From Actinomycetota bacterium (GTDB taxonomy: Bacteria; Actinomycetota; Acidimicrobiia; Acidimicrobiales; Iamiaceae): 64,000 nt of DNA. This document shows, piece by piece, positions 26,897-36,039 of the stretch (its first letter is position 1; each line of letters opens with the position of its first letter). The notes beneath the pieces were generated by a model. It saw nothing but the letters and a program-made list of their open reading frames with translations, did no database searches and had not been told where the DNA came from. A program made the position numbers and the translations under genes. The stretch covers positions 62,001-126,000 of the forward strand of contig JACPNX010000013.1 in NCBI GenBank assembly GCA_016185275.1, in the 5' to 3' direction.

Positions 26897-27250
26897 TCAC
26901 CTCCGCGGGCGGCGGCGCCCGGACCGCTCGCACCGCCGCACGCGCTCGCGGGTTCCGGCGCGGCGGCGCCGCCCGCACCGGCCCAGCGGCCCGTCGCCGT
27001 CGCCGGGTCCCTGGCCCTCGCCAGGTCCCGCCTCCCCCTCGCCGGGTCCCCCCTCGGTCTCGCCCTCCCACGCCTCGTCCTGGTCGGTCCACACCGCCTC
27101 CCGGGCGTCGCGCGTCTCGCGCCATGCCTCGGCCGCCTCGCGGGTGGCGTACGGACCAAGCGTGTCGCGGTCGGGGCCGCGCTCGCAGGCGCGCACCGCC
27201 CGGCCCCGCTTCAGATCCCAGAACCACTGCTCGGGCCCAGCTTCGCTCAC
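26897..27250 (-). CDS. Small conserved actinobacterial protein (WFW...DxLGPYxTREAAE type)
   Basis: A 117-residue protein. Residues 7-50 (QWFWDLKRGRAVRACERG, then DTLGPYATREAAEAW) match a pattern I know from short actinobacterial proteins often labelled SPOR-like, in which a tripped aromatic strand is followed by DRLGPY. The second half is Gly/Glu- then Arg-rich and poorly conserved. The GTG at 27250 is preceded by AAGGAGGA, an excellent ribosome-binding site, which confirms the gene. Function is unknown. It sits between lhr and nei on one strand, all possibly co-transcribed. Confidence 0.65.
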   Translation of the reverse strand: MSEAGPEQWFWDLKRGRAVRACERGPDRDTLGPYATREAAEAWRETRDAREAVWTDQDEAWEGETEGGPGEGEAGPGEGQGPGDGDGPLGRCGRRRRAGTRERVRRCERSGRRRPRR

Positions 27251-27312
27251 GTCGTGTCCTCCTTCGTGTTGTGCTCGAAATCCGGCGAGCCGAAGCGGGC
27301 CAGCGAAGCGGT

Positions 27313-30300
27313 TCAGCGACCGGGGCCGTGGGACACGGCGGCACCGCCGGGCGCACGGGCCCGGTCGGCGCGAGCGCGGCGGACGAGGCCCTTGTACCCG
27401 TCGGTGAACCCGGCGCCGCGCAGCGCCTCGGCCACCGCCGTCTCTCGCACCGGCAACCCGTCGACTCTGGTGATCTCGAGCGACCGGTAGCGGCCCCGAT
27501 CCACGAGGGTCGCGAGCGCGCGGGCCCAACCGTCGTGCTGCGCGGTGGCCGGGAACGTCACGACGCTGCGCCCGCCGCGCTCGAGGAAGGCGACGAGCGC
27601 GCCGTCGGCCAGCACCACGTGAGCCCCCGCGACCCGGCCCGGTCGACCGCTGCCCGAGGCGGCATCGGGCCACGGCAGGGCCGCTCCGTAGGGCTGCGCG
27701 GGGTCGGTGGCGGCCAGGACCAGCAACGGTGATCCCGGCGCGCCCGGTCCATCGGGGTCGACCGCCCAACCCGCAGACTCGGCGCGCGCCCGATCGTCGC
27801 CATGGCCGCCGGCGTCGATGGGGCCGGTCGGCGCACGGGCCGCCCGCAACCGATCCACGGCGCCAGGGAGCGCGAACTGGGCCGCCCCGAGCCCGCTGAC
27901 GAAGTACCCGCGCCGGACGCGGCCCTGGTCCTCGAGTGCCTTGAGGACCGGGTAGACCGCGGCGAAGCCCCCTTCGACGCCTTCGGCCAGCGCGGCCTCC
28001 CGGGTGAGCACGCCGTGACGCTCGAGCAGCTGCAGTGCGGTGGCGTGCGCCACCTCCGTGGGCGCAGGGGAAGGTTGGCGCAGCGGTTCGACGAGCGACC
28101 AGCGGCCGGTGCCCGCCGCCGGCCCGAGCCGCGACAAGCGCGCCAGGCGGCCGCCGGACCGGGCCCGCCGGGGCGATCCGCCGGTGCGCCGCGCTCTGCC
28201 GCCGACCCGGGCTCGCAGCGGCGCCAGCGAGTCGTTGGTGACCAGGCCGGCCCACACGAGGTCCCACAGCGCTTCGAGGACGGCATCGTCGGCGTAGTCC
28301 TCGCCTGCCGCCGCGGCGGCGCGCACCAGCTCGGGCCAGAACGACGCGCCTTGCCGCGCCAGCTGATCGAGCAGCGCCTCGTGGCGCGCAGCGAGGTCGT
28401 CGAGGCCGGGAGCGGCGGGCAGGAGCGCCGCGGCCTGGTCGCGAAAGACGAGACGCACCCGGCCGTCGCCGGGTCCGAGCGTGCCGGCGCCGGCCCAGAC
28501 CAGCTCACCGGCGGTGCACAGGGCATCGAGGTCGGCCGGGCCGTAGTCGGCCATCCGGGCGGGGAGGACGTCCGCCTCGAGGACCGACGCCGGGATGGCC
28601 GCGGCCTGCACGGCGCCGAGCGCCTCGACGAGCCCGTCGAGGGAGCGCCGGGGAAGGCCGACCCCCTGCCAGGCGGGCAGGAAGCGGGCCAGCGCCTCGG
28701 CCTCCACCGGCTCCACCTCGCGCCGCAGCGCGGCGAGAGAACGCCGGCGGAGCTGGCGCAGCACGTCGGCGTCGCACCACTCCCGCTCGACGCCGTCAGG
28801 CCGGAACTCTCCGAGCACCACGTGGCCCTGGCCTGCCAGGGCGTCGAGGGCCTCGCGGACCCGGCGCTCGTCGATGCCGAGGCGCGCGGCCGCCTGGCGA
28901 GCGAGGAACGGGCCGTGCGTCCGCCCGTAGCGCCGGACCAGGTCACGCAAGGGTTGGTCGACCGGATCGGTGAACGCGGTGGGCAGACCGGGTGGCAGGT
29001 TGTAGCCCAGCGCGTCGCGCAGGCGGGCGGCGTCCTCCGCAGCCGCGAACCGCTCCTCGCCGGCCACCGCCACGCGGATCACCCGACGCTCCTCGCCCAG
29101 GCGCACCAGCAGCGGACCGACGTCTCCGGCGTGCGGCTCGCTGCGGGCCGCCACCTCGCCGAGCGCCAAGGGCCCGAGCCCTCGCAGGAGGTCGTGGATC
29201 TCGTCGGGATGGCGCGCCCGCCGGCCGTCGGCGAGGCGCTGGAGCTCGTCTTCGAGATCCGCGAGGACCAGCGGGTCGATGAGGTCGCGCAGCTCCTCGG
29301 CACCGAGCAGCTCGCGCAGCAGGTCCCGGTCGAGCGCGAGGGCCGCGGCTCGTCGCTCGGCCAGCGGTGCGTCGCCCTCGTACATGTAGACGGCGATCCA
29401 ACCGAACAGCAGCGACTGGGCGAAGGGCGAGGCCTTCGGCGTGTCCACGGCGACCAGCCGGATGCGCCGGCTGCGCACGTCGCGCAACACGTCACGCAGC
29501 GCGGGCAGGTCGAACACGTCGTTCACGCACTCACGGGTGGTCTCGAGCAGGATCGGGAAGCTCGGGTACCTCGCCGCCACCGACAGCAGGTCCGCGGCCC
29601 GCTGGCGTTGCTGCCACAGCGGGGTGCGCCGGTCGGGCCGGCGCCTCGGGAGCAGCAGCGCCCGGGCCGCACACTCGCGGAACCGGGAGGCGAACATCGC
29701 GGTGGTCGGGAGGCGCCCGACCACGATGTCGTCGATCTCGTCGGGGTCGATGGCCAGCTCGTCGAGGGGCAGGTCGTCCGCCGCCTCGGGCAGCCGCAGG
29801 ACGATGCCGTCGTCGCTCCACATGAGCTCGACGTCCATCCCCCAGCGCTCGGCCAGCCGCGCCTGCAGCGCCATCCCCCAGGGTGCGTGCACCTGCGCGC
29901 CGAAGGGCGACAGGATGCACACCCGCCAGTCGCCGATCTCGTCGCGGAAGCGCTCGACGACGATGGTGCGGTCGTCGGGCACGGCCGCCGCCTCGGCCTG
30001 CTCCTCCACGAAGCGCATCAGGTTCTCGGCGGCCAGCGGGTCGAGGCGGTGGACGTCGTGCAGGCGGGCGAGCGCCTCGGTCCTGGGCAGCGCCCGCACG
30101 GTGCGCAGGAACTCTCCCACGGCACGGCCGAGCTCGAGCGGTCGGCCGGGGCCGTCGCCGTGCCAGAACGGCATCTTGCCCGGCTGCCCCGGTGCGGGCA
30201 CGACCACGACGCGCTCGGGGGTGATGTCCTCGATCCGCCACGTCGACGCGCCCAGGAGGAAGGTCTCGCCGACGCGGCTCTCGTAGACCATCTCCTCGTC

Positions 30301-32079
30301 GAGCTCGCCCACGCGGGTGCCGTCCGGGAGGAAGACGCCGAACAGCCCGCGGTCGGGGATGGTGCCGCCGCTCGTGACGGCCAAGCGTTGCGCGCCGGCC
30401 CGCCCCCGCAGCACCCCGTTGACCCGGTCCCACACGATGCGGGGCCGCAGCTCGGCGAACTCCTCGGACGGGTACCGGCCGGCCAGCAGGTCGAGCACGG
30501 CCTCGAGCACGTCGTCGGTCAGCTCGGCGAACGGGGCGGCCCGGCGCACCGTGGCGGCCAGCTCGTCGACCGGCCAGTCGTCGAGCGAGCACATGGCCAC
30601 GATCTGCTGGGCGAGAACGTCGAGCGGGTTGCGCGGGTAGCGCGTCGACTCGATCAGGCCGGCCTCCATGCGGGCCACGACGACCGCGGCCTCGACCAGG
30701 TCGGCCCGGTGCTTGGGGAAGATGCGCCCGCGGCTCGGTTCGCCGACTTGGTGGCCGGCGCGACCGATGCGCTGGAGCCCGCGGCTCACCGCACCCGGCG
30801 ACTCGACCTGCACGACGAGGTCCACCGCGCCCATGTCGATGCCGAGCTCGAGGGAAGAGGTGGCGACGAGGCCCTTCAACCGGCCGCTCTTGAGGTCGTC
30901 CTCGATGACGAGGCGCCGCTCCTTCGACAGCGACCCGTGGTGGGCCTTCACCACCTCGGGCACGCCGTCACCCGGGGACCGGCCGATGGCCTCCGCACCG
31001 ACGTGCTCCGGCTCGCCCCCTGCGGCCAGCTCGTTGAGCCGCGTCGCGAGTCGCTCCGCCAGGCGCCTGGCGTTCACGAACACGATGGTCGACCGGTGCT
31101 GCTGGACCAGCTCGAGCAGCCTCGGGTGCATCGACGGCCAGATGCTGCGGCGCTGGGGGGCGGCCGCCGCCGAGCCGCTCACCGGCTCGTCGACCACCTG
31201 ACCCAGCTCGGCCATGTCCTCGACGGGGACCACGACCTCGAGGTCGAGCGGCTTACGGACGCCGGCGTCGACGATCGTGACCGGCCGGGGCCGCGGTCGC
31301 GCGCCCGCACCCCGGCCCTCGGCGGCACCACTCCCGATCGGGCCGGCGGCGCCACAGCCGACCGGGTCGGCGGCGCCGTTCCCCCCGGGCGGGCCGGGTA
31401 CGTCGAACCCGCCGAGGAAGCGGGCGATCTCCTCGAGCGGGCGCTGCGTGGCGGACAGCCCGATGCGCTGCGGCGGCCGCTCGCACACGCGCTCGAGCCG
31501 TTCCAGGGTGAGGGCGAGGTGCGAGCCGCGCTTGGTGGCCGCGAGCGCGTGGATCTCGTCGACGATCACCGCTTGGACGCCGGCCAGCCCCTCGCGGGCA
31601 CGCGAGGTGAGCATCAGGTAGAGCGACTCCGGCGTGGTGATGAGGACGTCCGGGGGGTCGCGCTGGAGCCGCCGCCGCTCGTCGGCCGGAGTGTCCCCGG
31701 TGCGCATGCCCACGGTCGGCTCGTGGACCGCGACGTTCAGCCGCTCGGCGGCGAGCCGGATACCGGCGAGCGGCGCCCGGAGGTTCTTCTCGACGTCGAC
31801 CGCGAGCGCCCGCAGCGGGGACACGTAGAGGATCCGCGTGCGCCGTGCCTTGTCGGGCACCGGCGCGGTGGCCAGCTTGTCGATGCCCCACAGGAAGGCG
31901 GCCAGGGTCTTGCCGGAGCCGGTGGGCGCCAGGATCAGCGTGTGGTCGCCGGCCGCGATGGCCGGCCAGCCCTGCGCCTGCGCGGCGGTCGGCGTGCCGA
32001 ACGTGGTCTCGAACCAGGCGCGGACCGGAGGCGAGAAGGGGTCGAGGGCGATGAGCGAATCGTACGGCCGTGGTGTGAC
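27313..32079 (-). CDS. lhr: Lhr-family ATP-dependent helicase, start codon unclear
   Basis: About 1,590 residues with the Lhr layout: Walker A APTGSGKTLAAFLW, TTPESLYLML, Walker B VIVDEIHALA, motif III GLSATQRPL, motif VI SRGLQRIGRAGHQVG, then the winged-helix and Lhr C-terminal domains (YPSFPILLETTRECVNDVFD). The family are superfamily 2 DNA repair helicases; the long form carries an extra C-terminal region. No ATG, GTG or TTG lies in frame between the end of the upstream ftr1 gene and the first conserved motif. The limit given is the GTC codon opening VTPRPYDSL. The true start may be a rare codon, or a frameshift may hide it. Confidence 0.88.
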   Translation of the reverse strand, partial: VTPRPYDSLIALDPFSPPVRAWFETTFGTPTAAQAQGWPAIAAGDHTLILAPTGSGKTLAAFLWGIDKLATAPVPDKARRTRILYVSPLRALAVDVEKNLRAPLAGIRLAAERLNVAVHEPTVGMRTGDTPADERRRLQRDPPDVLITTPESLYLMLTSRAREGLAGVQAVIVDEIHALAATKRGSHLALTLERLERVCERPPQRIGLSATQRPLEEIARFLGGFDVPGPPGGNGAADPVGCGAAGPIGSGAAEGRGAGARPRPRPVTIVDAGVRKPLDLEVVVPVEDMAELGQVVDEPVSGSAAAAPQRRSIWPSMHPRLLELVQQHRSTIVFVNARRLAERLATRLNELAAGGEPEHVGAEAIGRSPGDGVPEVVKAHHGSLSKERRLVIEDDLKSGRLKGLVATSSLELGIDMGAVDLVVQVESPGAVSRGLQRIGRAGHQVGEPSRGRIFPKHRADLVEAAVVVARMEAGLIESTRYPRNPLDVLAQQIVAMCSLDDWPVDELAATVRRAAPFAELTDDVLEAVLDLLAGRYPSEEFAELRPRIVWDRVNGVLRGRAGAQRLAVTSGGTIPDRGLFGVFLPDGTRVGELDEEMVYESRVGETFLLGASTWRIEDITPERVVVVPAPGQPGKMPFWHGDGPGRPLELGRAVGEFLRTVRALPRTEALARLHDVHRLDPLAAENLMRFVEEQAEAAAVPDDRTIVVERFRDEIGDWRVCILSPFGAQVHAPWGMALQARLAERWGMDVELMWSDDGIVLRLPEAADDLPLDELAIDPDEIDDIVVGRLPTTAMFASRFRECAARALLLPRRRPDRRTPLWQQRQRAADLLSVAARYPSFPILLETTRECVNDVFDLPALRDVLRDVRSRRIRLVAVDTPKASPFAQSLLFGWIAVYMYEGDAPLAERRAAALALDRDLLRELLGAEELRDLIDPLVLADLEDELQRLADGRRARHPDEIHDLLRGLGPLALGEVAARSEPHAGDVGPLLVRLGEERRVIRVAVAGEERFAAAEDAARLRDALGYNLPPGLPTAFTDPVDQPLRDLVRRYGRTHGPFLARQAAARLGIDERRVREALDALAGQGHVVLGEFRPDGVEREWCDADVLRQLRRRSLAALRREVEPVEAEALARFLPAWQGVGLPRRSLDGLVEALGAVQAAAIPASVLEADVLPARMADYGPADLDALCTAGELVWAGAGTLGPGDGRVRLVFRDQAAALLPAAPGLDDLAARHEALLDQLARQGASFWPELVRAAAAAGEDYADDAVLEALWDLVWAGLVTNDSLAPLRARVGGRARRTGGSPRRARSGGRLARLSRLGPAAGTGRWSLVEPLRQPSPAPTEVAHATALQLLERHGVLTREAALAEGVEGGFAAVYPVLKALEDQGRVRRGYFVSGLGAAQFALPGAVDRLRAARAPTGPIDAGGHGDDRARAESAGWAVDPDGPGAPGSPLLVLAATDPAQPYGAALPWPDAASGSGRPGRVAGAHVVLADGALVAFLERGGRSVVTFPATAQHDGWARALATLVDRGRYRSLEITRVDGLPVRETAVAEALRGAGFTDGYKGLVRRARADRARAPGGAAVSHGPGR

Positions 32080-32105
32080 CGTGCCGCCGGCCGCGGAACG
32101 GAGCG

Positions 32106-33023
32106 CTAGTTCATGGCGGCCGGCTGGCGACCGCCCCGGGCGGTTGCGGTGGGCGCCGGGCGGGCGTCGGGCGCGACGGCGTCCTCCACGGGGACCGGAG
32201 CCGCGGGCTGGCTCGGACGGGTGCGGAAGTACAGGACGAGCAGCGGCACGGCGACCGCGAGGTAGGCGACCACCTGCTCGATCGACGGCCTCGGGTCCCA
32301 GCCGAACAGGGCGCCCAGGAAGCGACCGGTCTCGGTCCCCGTGGTCAGCCACGACACACCGGTGAGGTCGTAGACCCCGTTGAGGTTGAACGACGCCAGA
32401 TCGCCGGACTGCTGGAGGTTCATCACGCCGCGGGAGACCAGCCCCGCGGCGAACACGATCATCAGCACGCCGCTCACCTGGAAGAAGCGCTTGATGGGCA
32501 CCAGCCGGGACCCGCGGTACACGAGGTAGGTGAACATGACCGACAGGGCGAGCCCGGCCACCGCACCGATCAGCGTGCCGACGCCCACCTCGCCGACCGA
32601 GGACGTCGACGCGATGATGAACAGCGCGGTCTCCACGCCGTCGCGCAGCACGGCGATGAAGGCCACGAACGCCAGCGCGAAGGTCGACCCGGTGGCCACC
32701 GCCTCGGCCACCCGCTCCTCCACGTCGGTCTTGACCCGTCGCGCCTGCTCGCGCATCCAAAAGACCATCCAGACGAGCAACGCACCGGCCAGCACCAGCA
32801 CCACGGCGAAGGTGCGCAGCCGGGCCAGCCCGTTGAACCCGCCGAGGGTGGCGTTGAACACCACCCCGGACAGGACGGACAGGGCGAGCGACGCGGCGAT
32901 GCCCAGCCACACCGGTCGGGCCAGGTCCATGCGGCCGGCCTTGCGCAGGAAGGCGAACACGATGGCCACGGTCAGGCCCGCCTCGAAGCCCTCTCGCAGC
33001 GTGATCAGGAGGCTCTCACCCAT
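32106..33023 (-). CDS. FTR1-family high-affinity iron permease
   Basis: A 305-residue seven-helix protein. The first helix carries REGFEA (R10-E14), a variant of the REGLE iron-binding motif, and a later helix carries RDGVETALFI, the second R-x-x-x-E. These acidic-basic pairs bind ferric iron in FTR1/EfeU. The ATG at 33023 follows TATCCT by 6 bases and is leaderless. The -10 box is embedded in an imperfect dyad expected to bind the divergent DtxR-family regulator. No EfeO or EfeB gene adjoins, though a cupredoxin lipoprotein lies just beyond the regulator. The C-terminus is a disordered Pro/Ala tail. Confidence 0.93.
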   Translation of the reverse strand: MGESLLITLREGFEAGLTVAIVFAFLRKAGRMDLARPVWLGIAASLALSVLSGVVFNATLGGFNGLARLRTFAVVLVLAGALLVWMVFWMREQARRVKTDVEERVAEAVATGSTFALAFVAFIAVLRDGVETALFIIASTSSVGEVGVGTLIGAVAGLALSVMFTYLVYRGSRLVPIKRFFQVSGVLMIVFAAGLVSRGVMNLQQSGDLASFNLNGVYDLTGVSWLTTGTETGRFLGALFGWDPRPSIEQVVAYLAVAVPLLVLYFRTRPSQPAAPVPVEDAVAPDARPAPTATARGGRQPAAMN

Positions 33024-33025
33024 TT

Positions 33026-33041
33026 GTCAAGGATACCTAAC
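33026..33041. promoter_or_regulatory. DtxR/IdeR-like iron box over the ftr1 promoter
   Basis: On the minus strand GTTAGG-TAT-CCTTGAC forms an imperfect dyad. TTAGGT is a perfect half of the IdeR/DtxR iron box, while the other half is degenerate. It covers the ftr1 -10 box TATCCT (33035-33030), so a bound repressor would block the promoter. Confidence 0.55.
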
Positions 33042-33115
33042 AGACGTAGCCACAGGCAAGCCGGCCGCGCACAGCGCGAAGCGAGCCGGCCCCGCCCACC
33101 GCGGCCGCACGCTCG

Positions 33116-33121
33116 TACACT
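33116..33121 (+). promoter_or_regulatory. -10 box of leaderless DtxR-family gene
   Basis: TACACT ends 7 bases before the ATG at 33129. Confidence 0.5.
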
Positions 33122-33128
33122 CGCGGGC

Positions 33129-33797
33129 ATGGCCGAGTACCGCACGCCGGAGTTCCACCCGGCCTTCGAGGAGTACTGCGAGGCCATCTTCGAGCTCCGG
33201 GAGGACGACGTCGACGTCATCCAGGCCCGCGTCGCCGAGCGACTCGGGGTCTCGCGGCCCGCGGTGTCGGAGATGATCCGCCGCATGCAGCAGGAGGGCC
33301 TCGTCGAGATCGGGCGCAGCATCACGCTCACCCGGGCCGGCGGCCGGCTGGCCGAGCGGGTCGTGCGCCGGCACCGGTTGGCCGAGCGCCTGCTCACCGA
33401 CGTGCTCGGCCTGTCGTGGGCCGAGGCGCACCGGGAGGCGGGCAAGTGGGAGCACGTGATCTCCGAGAGCGTGGAGGCCGCGCTGGTGCGGGTGCTCGGC
33501 GATCCCACGACCTGCCCGCACGGCAACCCGATCCCGGGAGCGCGCTACCGGGCCGTGGCCGCCGTCCCGTTGGCCGGCGTGGCCGTGGGCGACGGCTTCA
33601 CGGTGTCGCGCATCCCCGAGGAGCTCGAGTTCGCTCCGGGGATGCTCGAGTTCCTGGAGGACGCCGACGTCGTGCCGGGGCGCGACGGCCGGGTCACGGC
33701 CACCTCGCCCGACGGCACGACGACGGTCGAGATCAAGGGAAACCGGGTGGGGATCGGCGCCTTCGCCAGCTCCCGGATCCTGGTCACCACGAGCTGA
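33129..33797 (+). CDS. DtxR-family metal-dependent transcriptional regulator
   Basis: A 222-residue protein with an N-terminal winged helix (IQARVAERLGVSRPAVSEMIRRMQQEGLV), a central dimerisation and metal domain (RHRLAERLLTDVLGLSWAEAHREAGKWEHVIS, with the usual H-E-H metal ligands, and CPHGNPIPG), and a C-terminal SH3-like FeoA domain. This is the full-length IdeR/DtxR plan. It should repress iron-uptake genes when Fe(II) is bound. Divergence from the FTR1 permease and the iron-box-like dyad between them point to that gene as a target. Leaderless start after TACACT. Confidence 0.93.
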   Translation: MAEYRTPEFHPAFEEYCEAIFELREDDVDVIQARVAERLGVSRPAVSEMIRRMQQEGLVEIGRSITLTRAGGRLAERVVRRHRLAERLLTDVLGLSWAEAHREAGKWEHVISESVEAALVRVLGDPTTCPHGNPIPGARYRAVAAVPLAGVAVGDGFTVSRIPEELEFAPGMLEFLEDADVVPGRDGRVTATSPDGTTTVEIKGNRVGIGAFASSRILVTTS

Positions 33798-33817
33798 CCC
33801 GCCGGGGGGCTGGCTCG

Positions 33818-34438
33818 TCAGGTCGCCCTGACCTCGAAGCCGGCGACCATGCCCTTGGCCAGGTGGACCATCCGGGTGCCGTTCATGGTGTCGGTGAGGT
33901 TGCACAGCAACGTGTAGGTGCCAGGCGCGAGCGTGAACACCCCGCTGCACGTCTTGCCTGCGGGGAACCCTTCGACCTCTCCGGCGATCGCTCCCTTGGC
34001 CAGCTTCGCTTCGTCGAGCGCGCCGTCCGCGGTGCGAGGTTGGCTGGCCGGTGCGCCCTTCACGACCACCAGTTCGTGCGCCATCTTGCCGACGTTGGTG
34101 AGCCGGAAGCCCACCTTGCCAGTCGCGACGGTGGCAGGAGACGGCGAGATCGCCCACTCCGTCAGGGCGACGTCGACCGTGCGCTCAGCCGCCTTGACCG
34201 GCCCGCCGACCGGCTGGCAGGCGGGCTGCGCAGCGCTCGAGCCTGTGGTCTGCGGGCAGGCGCTCGAACCGCCGCTCGAGCCGGAACTTGCTCCCGAGCC
34301 CGACTTCGCGCCCGACGCCGCCTGGCTGGCCGCCCCGCAGGAGCGGGTTGCGGCTCCGTCGTCCTTGCCGCCGCAGCCGGCGGCCCAGAGCGCGGCGACG
34401 GCGGCGAACGCGACGATTCTGAGGGTGTGGCGGGTCAT
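33818..34438 (-). CDS. Cupredoxin-domain lipoprotein
   Basis: A 206-residue exported protein. A signal sequence ends LWAAGC with C22 as the likely lipid-modified cysteine, followed by a Ser/Gly/Ala-rich linker to about residue 80. The C-terminal domain is a cupredoxin: the first copper ligand is the His in GKMAHELVVVK, and the others are the Cys, His and Met in YTLLCNLTD and MVHLAKGM. This is a type 1 copper set. It probably carries electrons or handles metal outside the cell, perhaps for the nearby iron permease. Its ATG overlaps the stop of the upstream membrane gene by four bases (ATGA). Confidence 0.85.
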   Translation of the reverse strand: MTRHTLRIVAFAAVAALWAAGCGGKDDGAATRSCGAASQAASGAKSGSGASSGSSGGSSACPQTTGSSAAQPACQPVGGPVKAAERTVDVALTEWAISPSPATVATGKVGFRLTNVGKMAHELVVVKGAPASQPRTADGALDEAKLAKGAIAGEVEGFPAGKTCSGVFTLAPGTYTLLCNLTDTMNGTRMVHLAKGMVAGFEVRAT

Positions 34439-35982
34439 GGCGGGGAACCTCCCGGTTCGGGTTGGTTGGTCGGAGATCGCAGGGCCGGTACCGAAGGGGC
34501 CGATCGGCGGCCGCGCCGGCGAGGGGCTGCGGCTGCGGCCGCGGCAAGGGCTGAGAGGACGAGCGCGGCCGACCAGGCGACCAGGCGGCCGCGGTCGGAG
34601 GCGGCCAGCACACGATCGTCGGGCAGCAGGCCGCGCCAGGCCCGAGCCAGCCGGCCGAGGGGCCGGTCGACGTCGACGACGAGCGTGGCCCGGCCGGCGA
34701 GGACGGCGGCCACGAAACCCCACCACAGCGCCGAACCCACCGCGCCGCCCGCGGCGAGCACCGCCAGGGCGGCACGGCGAGGCAGCCGGGTCACCCACCA
34801 GGCGACGGCGAGCACGAGGCAGGGAACGATGACCACCACCTGGCGGCCCGGCCACCACCAGCCCTGCATGGTCAGCGCCACCCAGGTGGCGTTGGCCCAG
34901 CCGGCGGCGAGCGGCGGCAACAGGACCGCCCGGAACGGCCGCCCGGCCGTGACCAGTGCGGCCACAGCCGGAACGGCGAGGAGGAACAGCGGTGCCCACG
35001 CGGCCAGGCCGAAGTGCCGGTCGAGCACCAGCCCGACCAGGCGGATGGTGCGGCCGGCATAGTCCGGGCGGTTGCCCACGACGGTGAGCTCGCCCGCGGT
35101 GAACGCATCCCCGGCCGCGTAGACGGTCCAGCCGCCGTACACCCGGCGATGGAAGACGGCGTAGGCGCCGGCCGCGACGGCGAACACCGCGCCAGCCAGG
35201 CCGACCGGGCGCCGGCCGCCGGCACGCCACGACCGCGCCACCCCTATGACGGCCAGGGTGGCGGCGACGGGCACGTACTTGACCGACAGCCAGGGCAGCG
35301 CCACCACCACCGGCACCACCGCCACCGCGGCGCGACGGGCGCGAGGTGATGGCCCCGTCAGCATCGCGATGCCGGCGGTGACCGCCAGCGCGGCGGGAAG
35401 CTCGGGGTACACCTGGGCGCCGTAGGCGGTGAGGGGCGGCGTGAGCGCGAAGGCGGCCGTCACGCCCGCCGCCACACCGAGGGGCACGCCGAGCCGGCGC
35501 CTCGCCAGCCAGACCAGGAGGGCGGCGAGCACGCCGCCCAACACGGCGAGGGTGGCTCTGGCGCCGCGCCAACCCGCGAGCCCTACCCCCGGCGCCAGGA
35601 GCAGAGGAAGCAGAGGGTCGTGCGGAGCGAGCACCGACCCGTCGGGGCGGGGCGCCGCCTGCCGGGGCATGCCGGCACCGGCGTAGGGCTGCTCCCGACC
35701 GGCCCGCAGCTCGTCGCTGATGTCGAGGTTGCGGTCCTCCCAGAGACTGGTGGCCGTGAGCACGTAGTACGGCTCGTCGGCGCTGAGGCGGGCGCCGGGG
35801 GCCGTGGTGACCGGCAACGCCGCGAGCGACGCGGCGACGGCGGCCAGACCGACCACGGCCATGGCGATCCTCAGCCGGAGACGATCATGGTGATCGCCGG
35901 AAGCCGAGCTCGCCGCCCTCGGTCCCCCGGCGCCCGGGCCGGACCGGGCCGGCCGCGGCGGCGAGGTGAGGGTGGCGGCCAC
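34435..35982 (-). CDS. Polytopic membrane protein, GT-C-like
   Basis: A 515-residue protein with about eleven hydrophobic segments. After the first helix comes SADEPYYVLTATSLWEDRN; an Asp-Glu pair in this first loop is the typical catalytic position of GT-C glycosyltransferases of the PMT/ArnT type, although overall similarity is weak. Later helices include LPWLSVKYVP and WWWPGRQVVVIVPC. A role in adding a sugar from a polyprenyl donor is possible, and a GT2 glycosyltransferase lies divergent next door. The GTG at 35982 follows TAGAGT by 8 bases. The stop overlaps the cupredoxin gene start. Confidence 0.65.
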   Translation of the reverse strand: MAATLTSPPRPARSGPGAGGPRAASSASGDHHDRLRLRIAMAVVGLAAVAASLAALPVTTAPGARLSADEPYYVLTATSLWEDRNLDISDELRAGREQPYAGAGMPRQAAPRPDGSVLAPHDPLLPLLLAPGVGLAGWRGARATLAVLGGVLAALLVWLARRRLGVPLGVAAGVTAAFALTPPLTAYGAQVYPELPAALAVTAGIAMLTGPSPRARRAAVAVVPVVVALPWLSVKYVPVAATLAVIGVARSWRAGGRRPVGLAGAVFAVAAGAYAVFHRRVYGGWTVYAAGDAFTAGELTVVGNRPDYAGRTIRLVGLVLDRHFGLAAWAPLFLLAVPAVAALVTAGRPFRAVLLPPLAAGWANATWVALTMQGWWWPGRQVVVIVPCLVLAVAWWVTRLPRRAALAVLAAGGAVGSALWWGFVAAVLAGRATLVVDVDRPLGRLARAWRGLLPDDRVLAASDRGRLVAWSAALVLSALAAAAAAAPRRRGRRSAPSVPALRSPTNQPEPGGSPP

Positions 35983-35990
35983 GGCGCGGC

Positions 35991-35996
35991 ACTCTA
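35991..35996 (-). promoter_or_regulatory. -10 box of leaderless GT-C-like gene
   Basis: TAGAGT on the minus strand ends 8 bases before the GTG at 35982. Confidence 0.5.
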
Positions 35997-36026
35997 GAGG
36001 ACTTGCCAAGCAGTGGAAAGTGCGCC

Positions 36027-36033
36027 TAACACT
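36027..36033 (+). promoter_or_regulatory. -10 box deciding the GT2 start
   Basis: TAACACT precedes the GTG at 36040 by 6 bases. This favours that GTG over the in-frame ATG at 36013, which lies upstream of the box. Confidence 0.45.
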
Positions 36034-36039
36034 GGCTTC

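Noticed and set aside
27802-32109. A 1,435-codon plus-strand open frame opposite lhr
   Set aside because: It mirrors the third-codon G/C bias of lhr, shows no motif, and lhr is unmistakable on the other strand.
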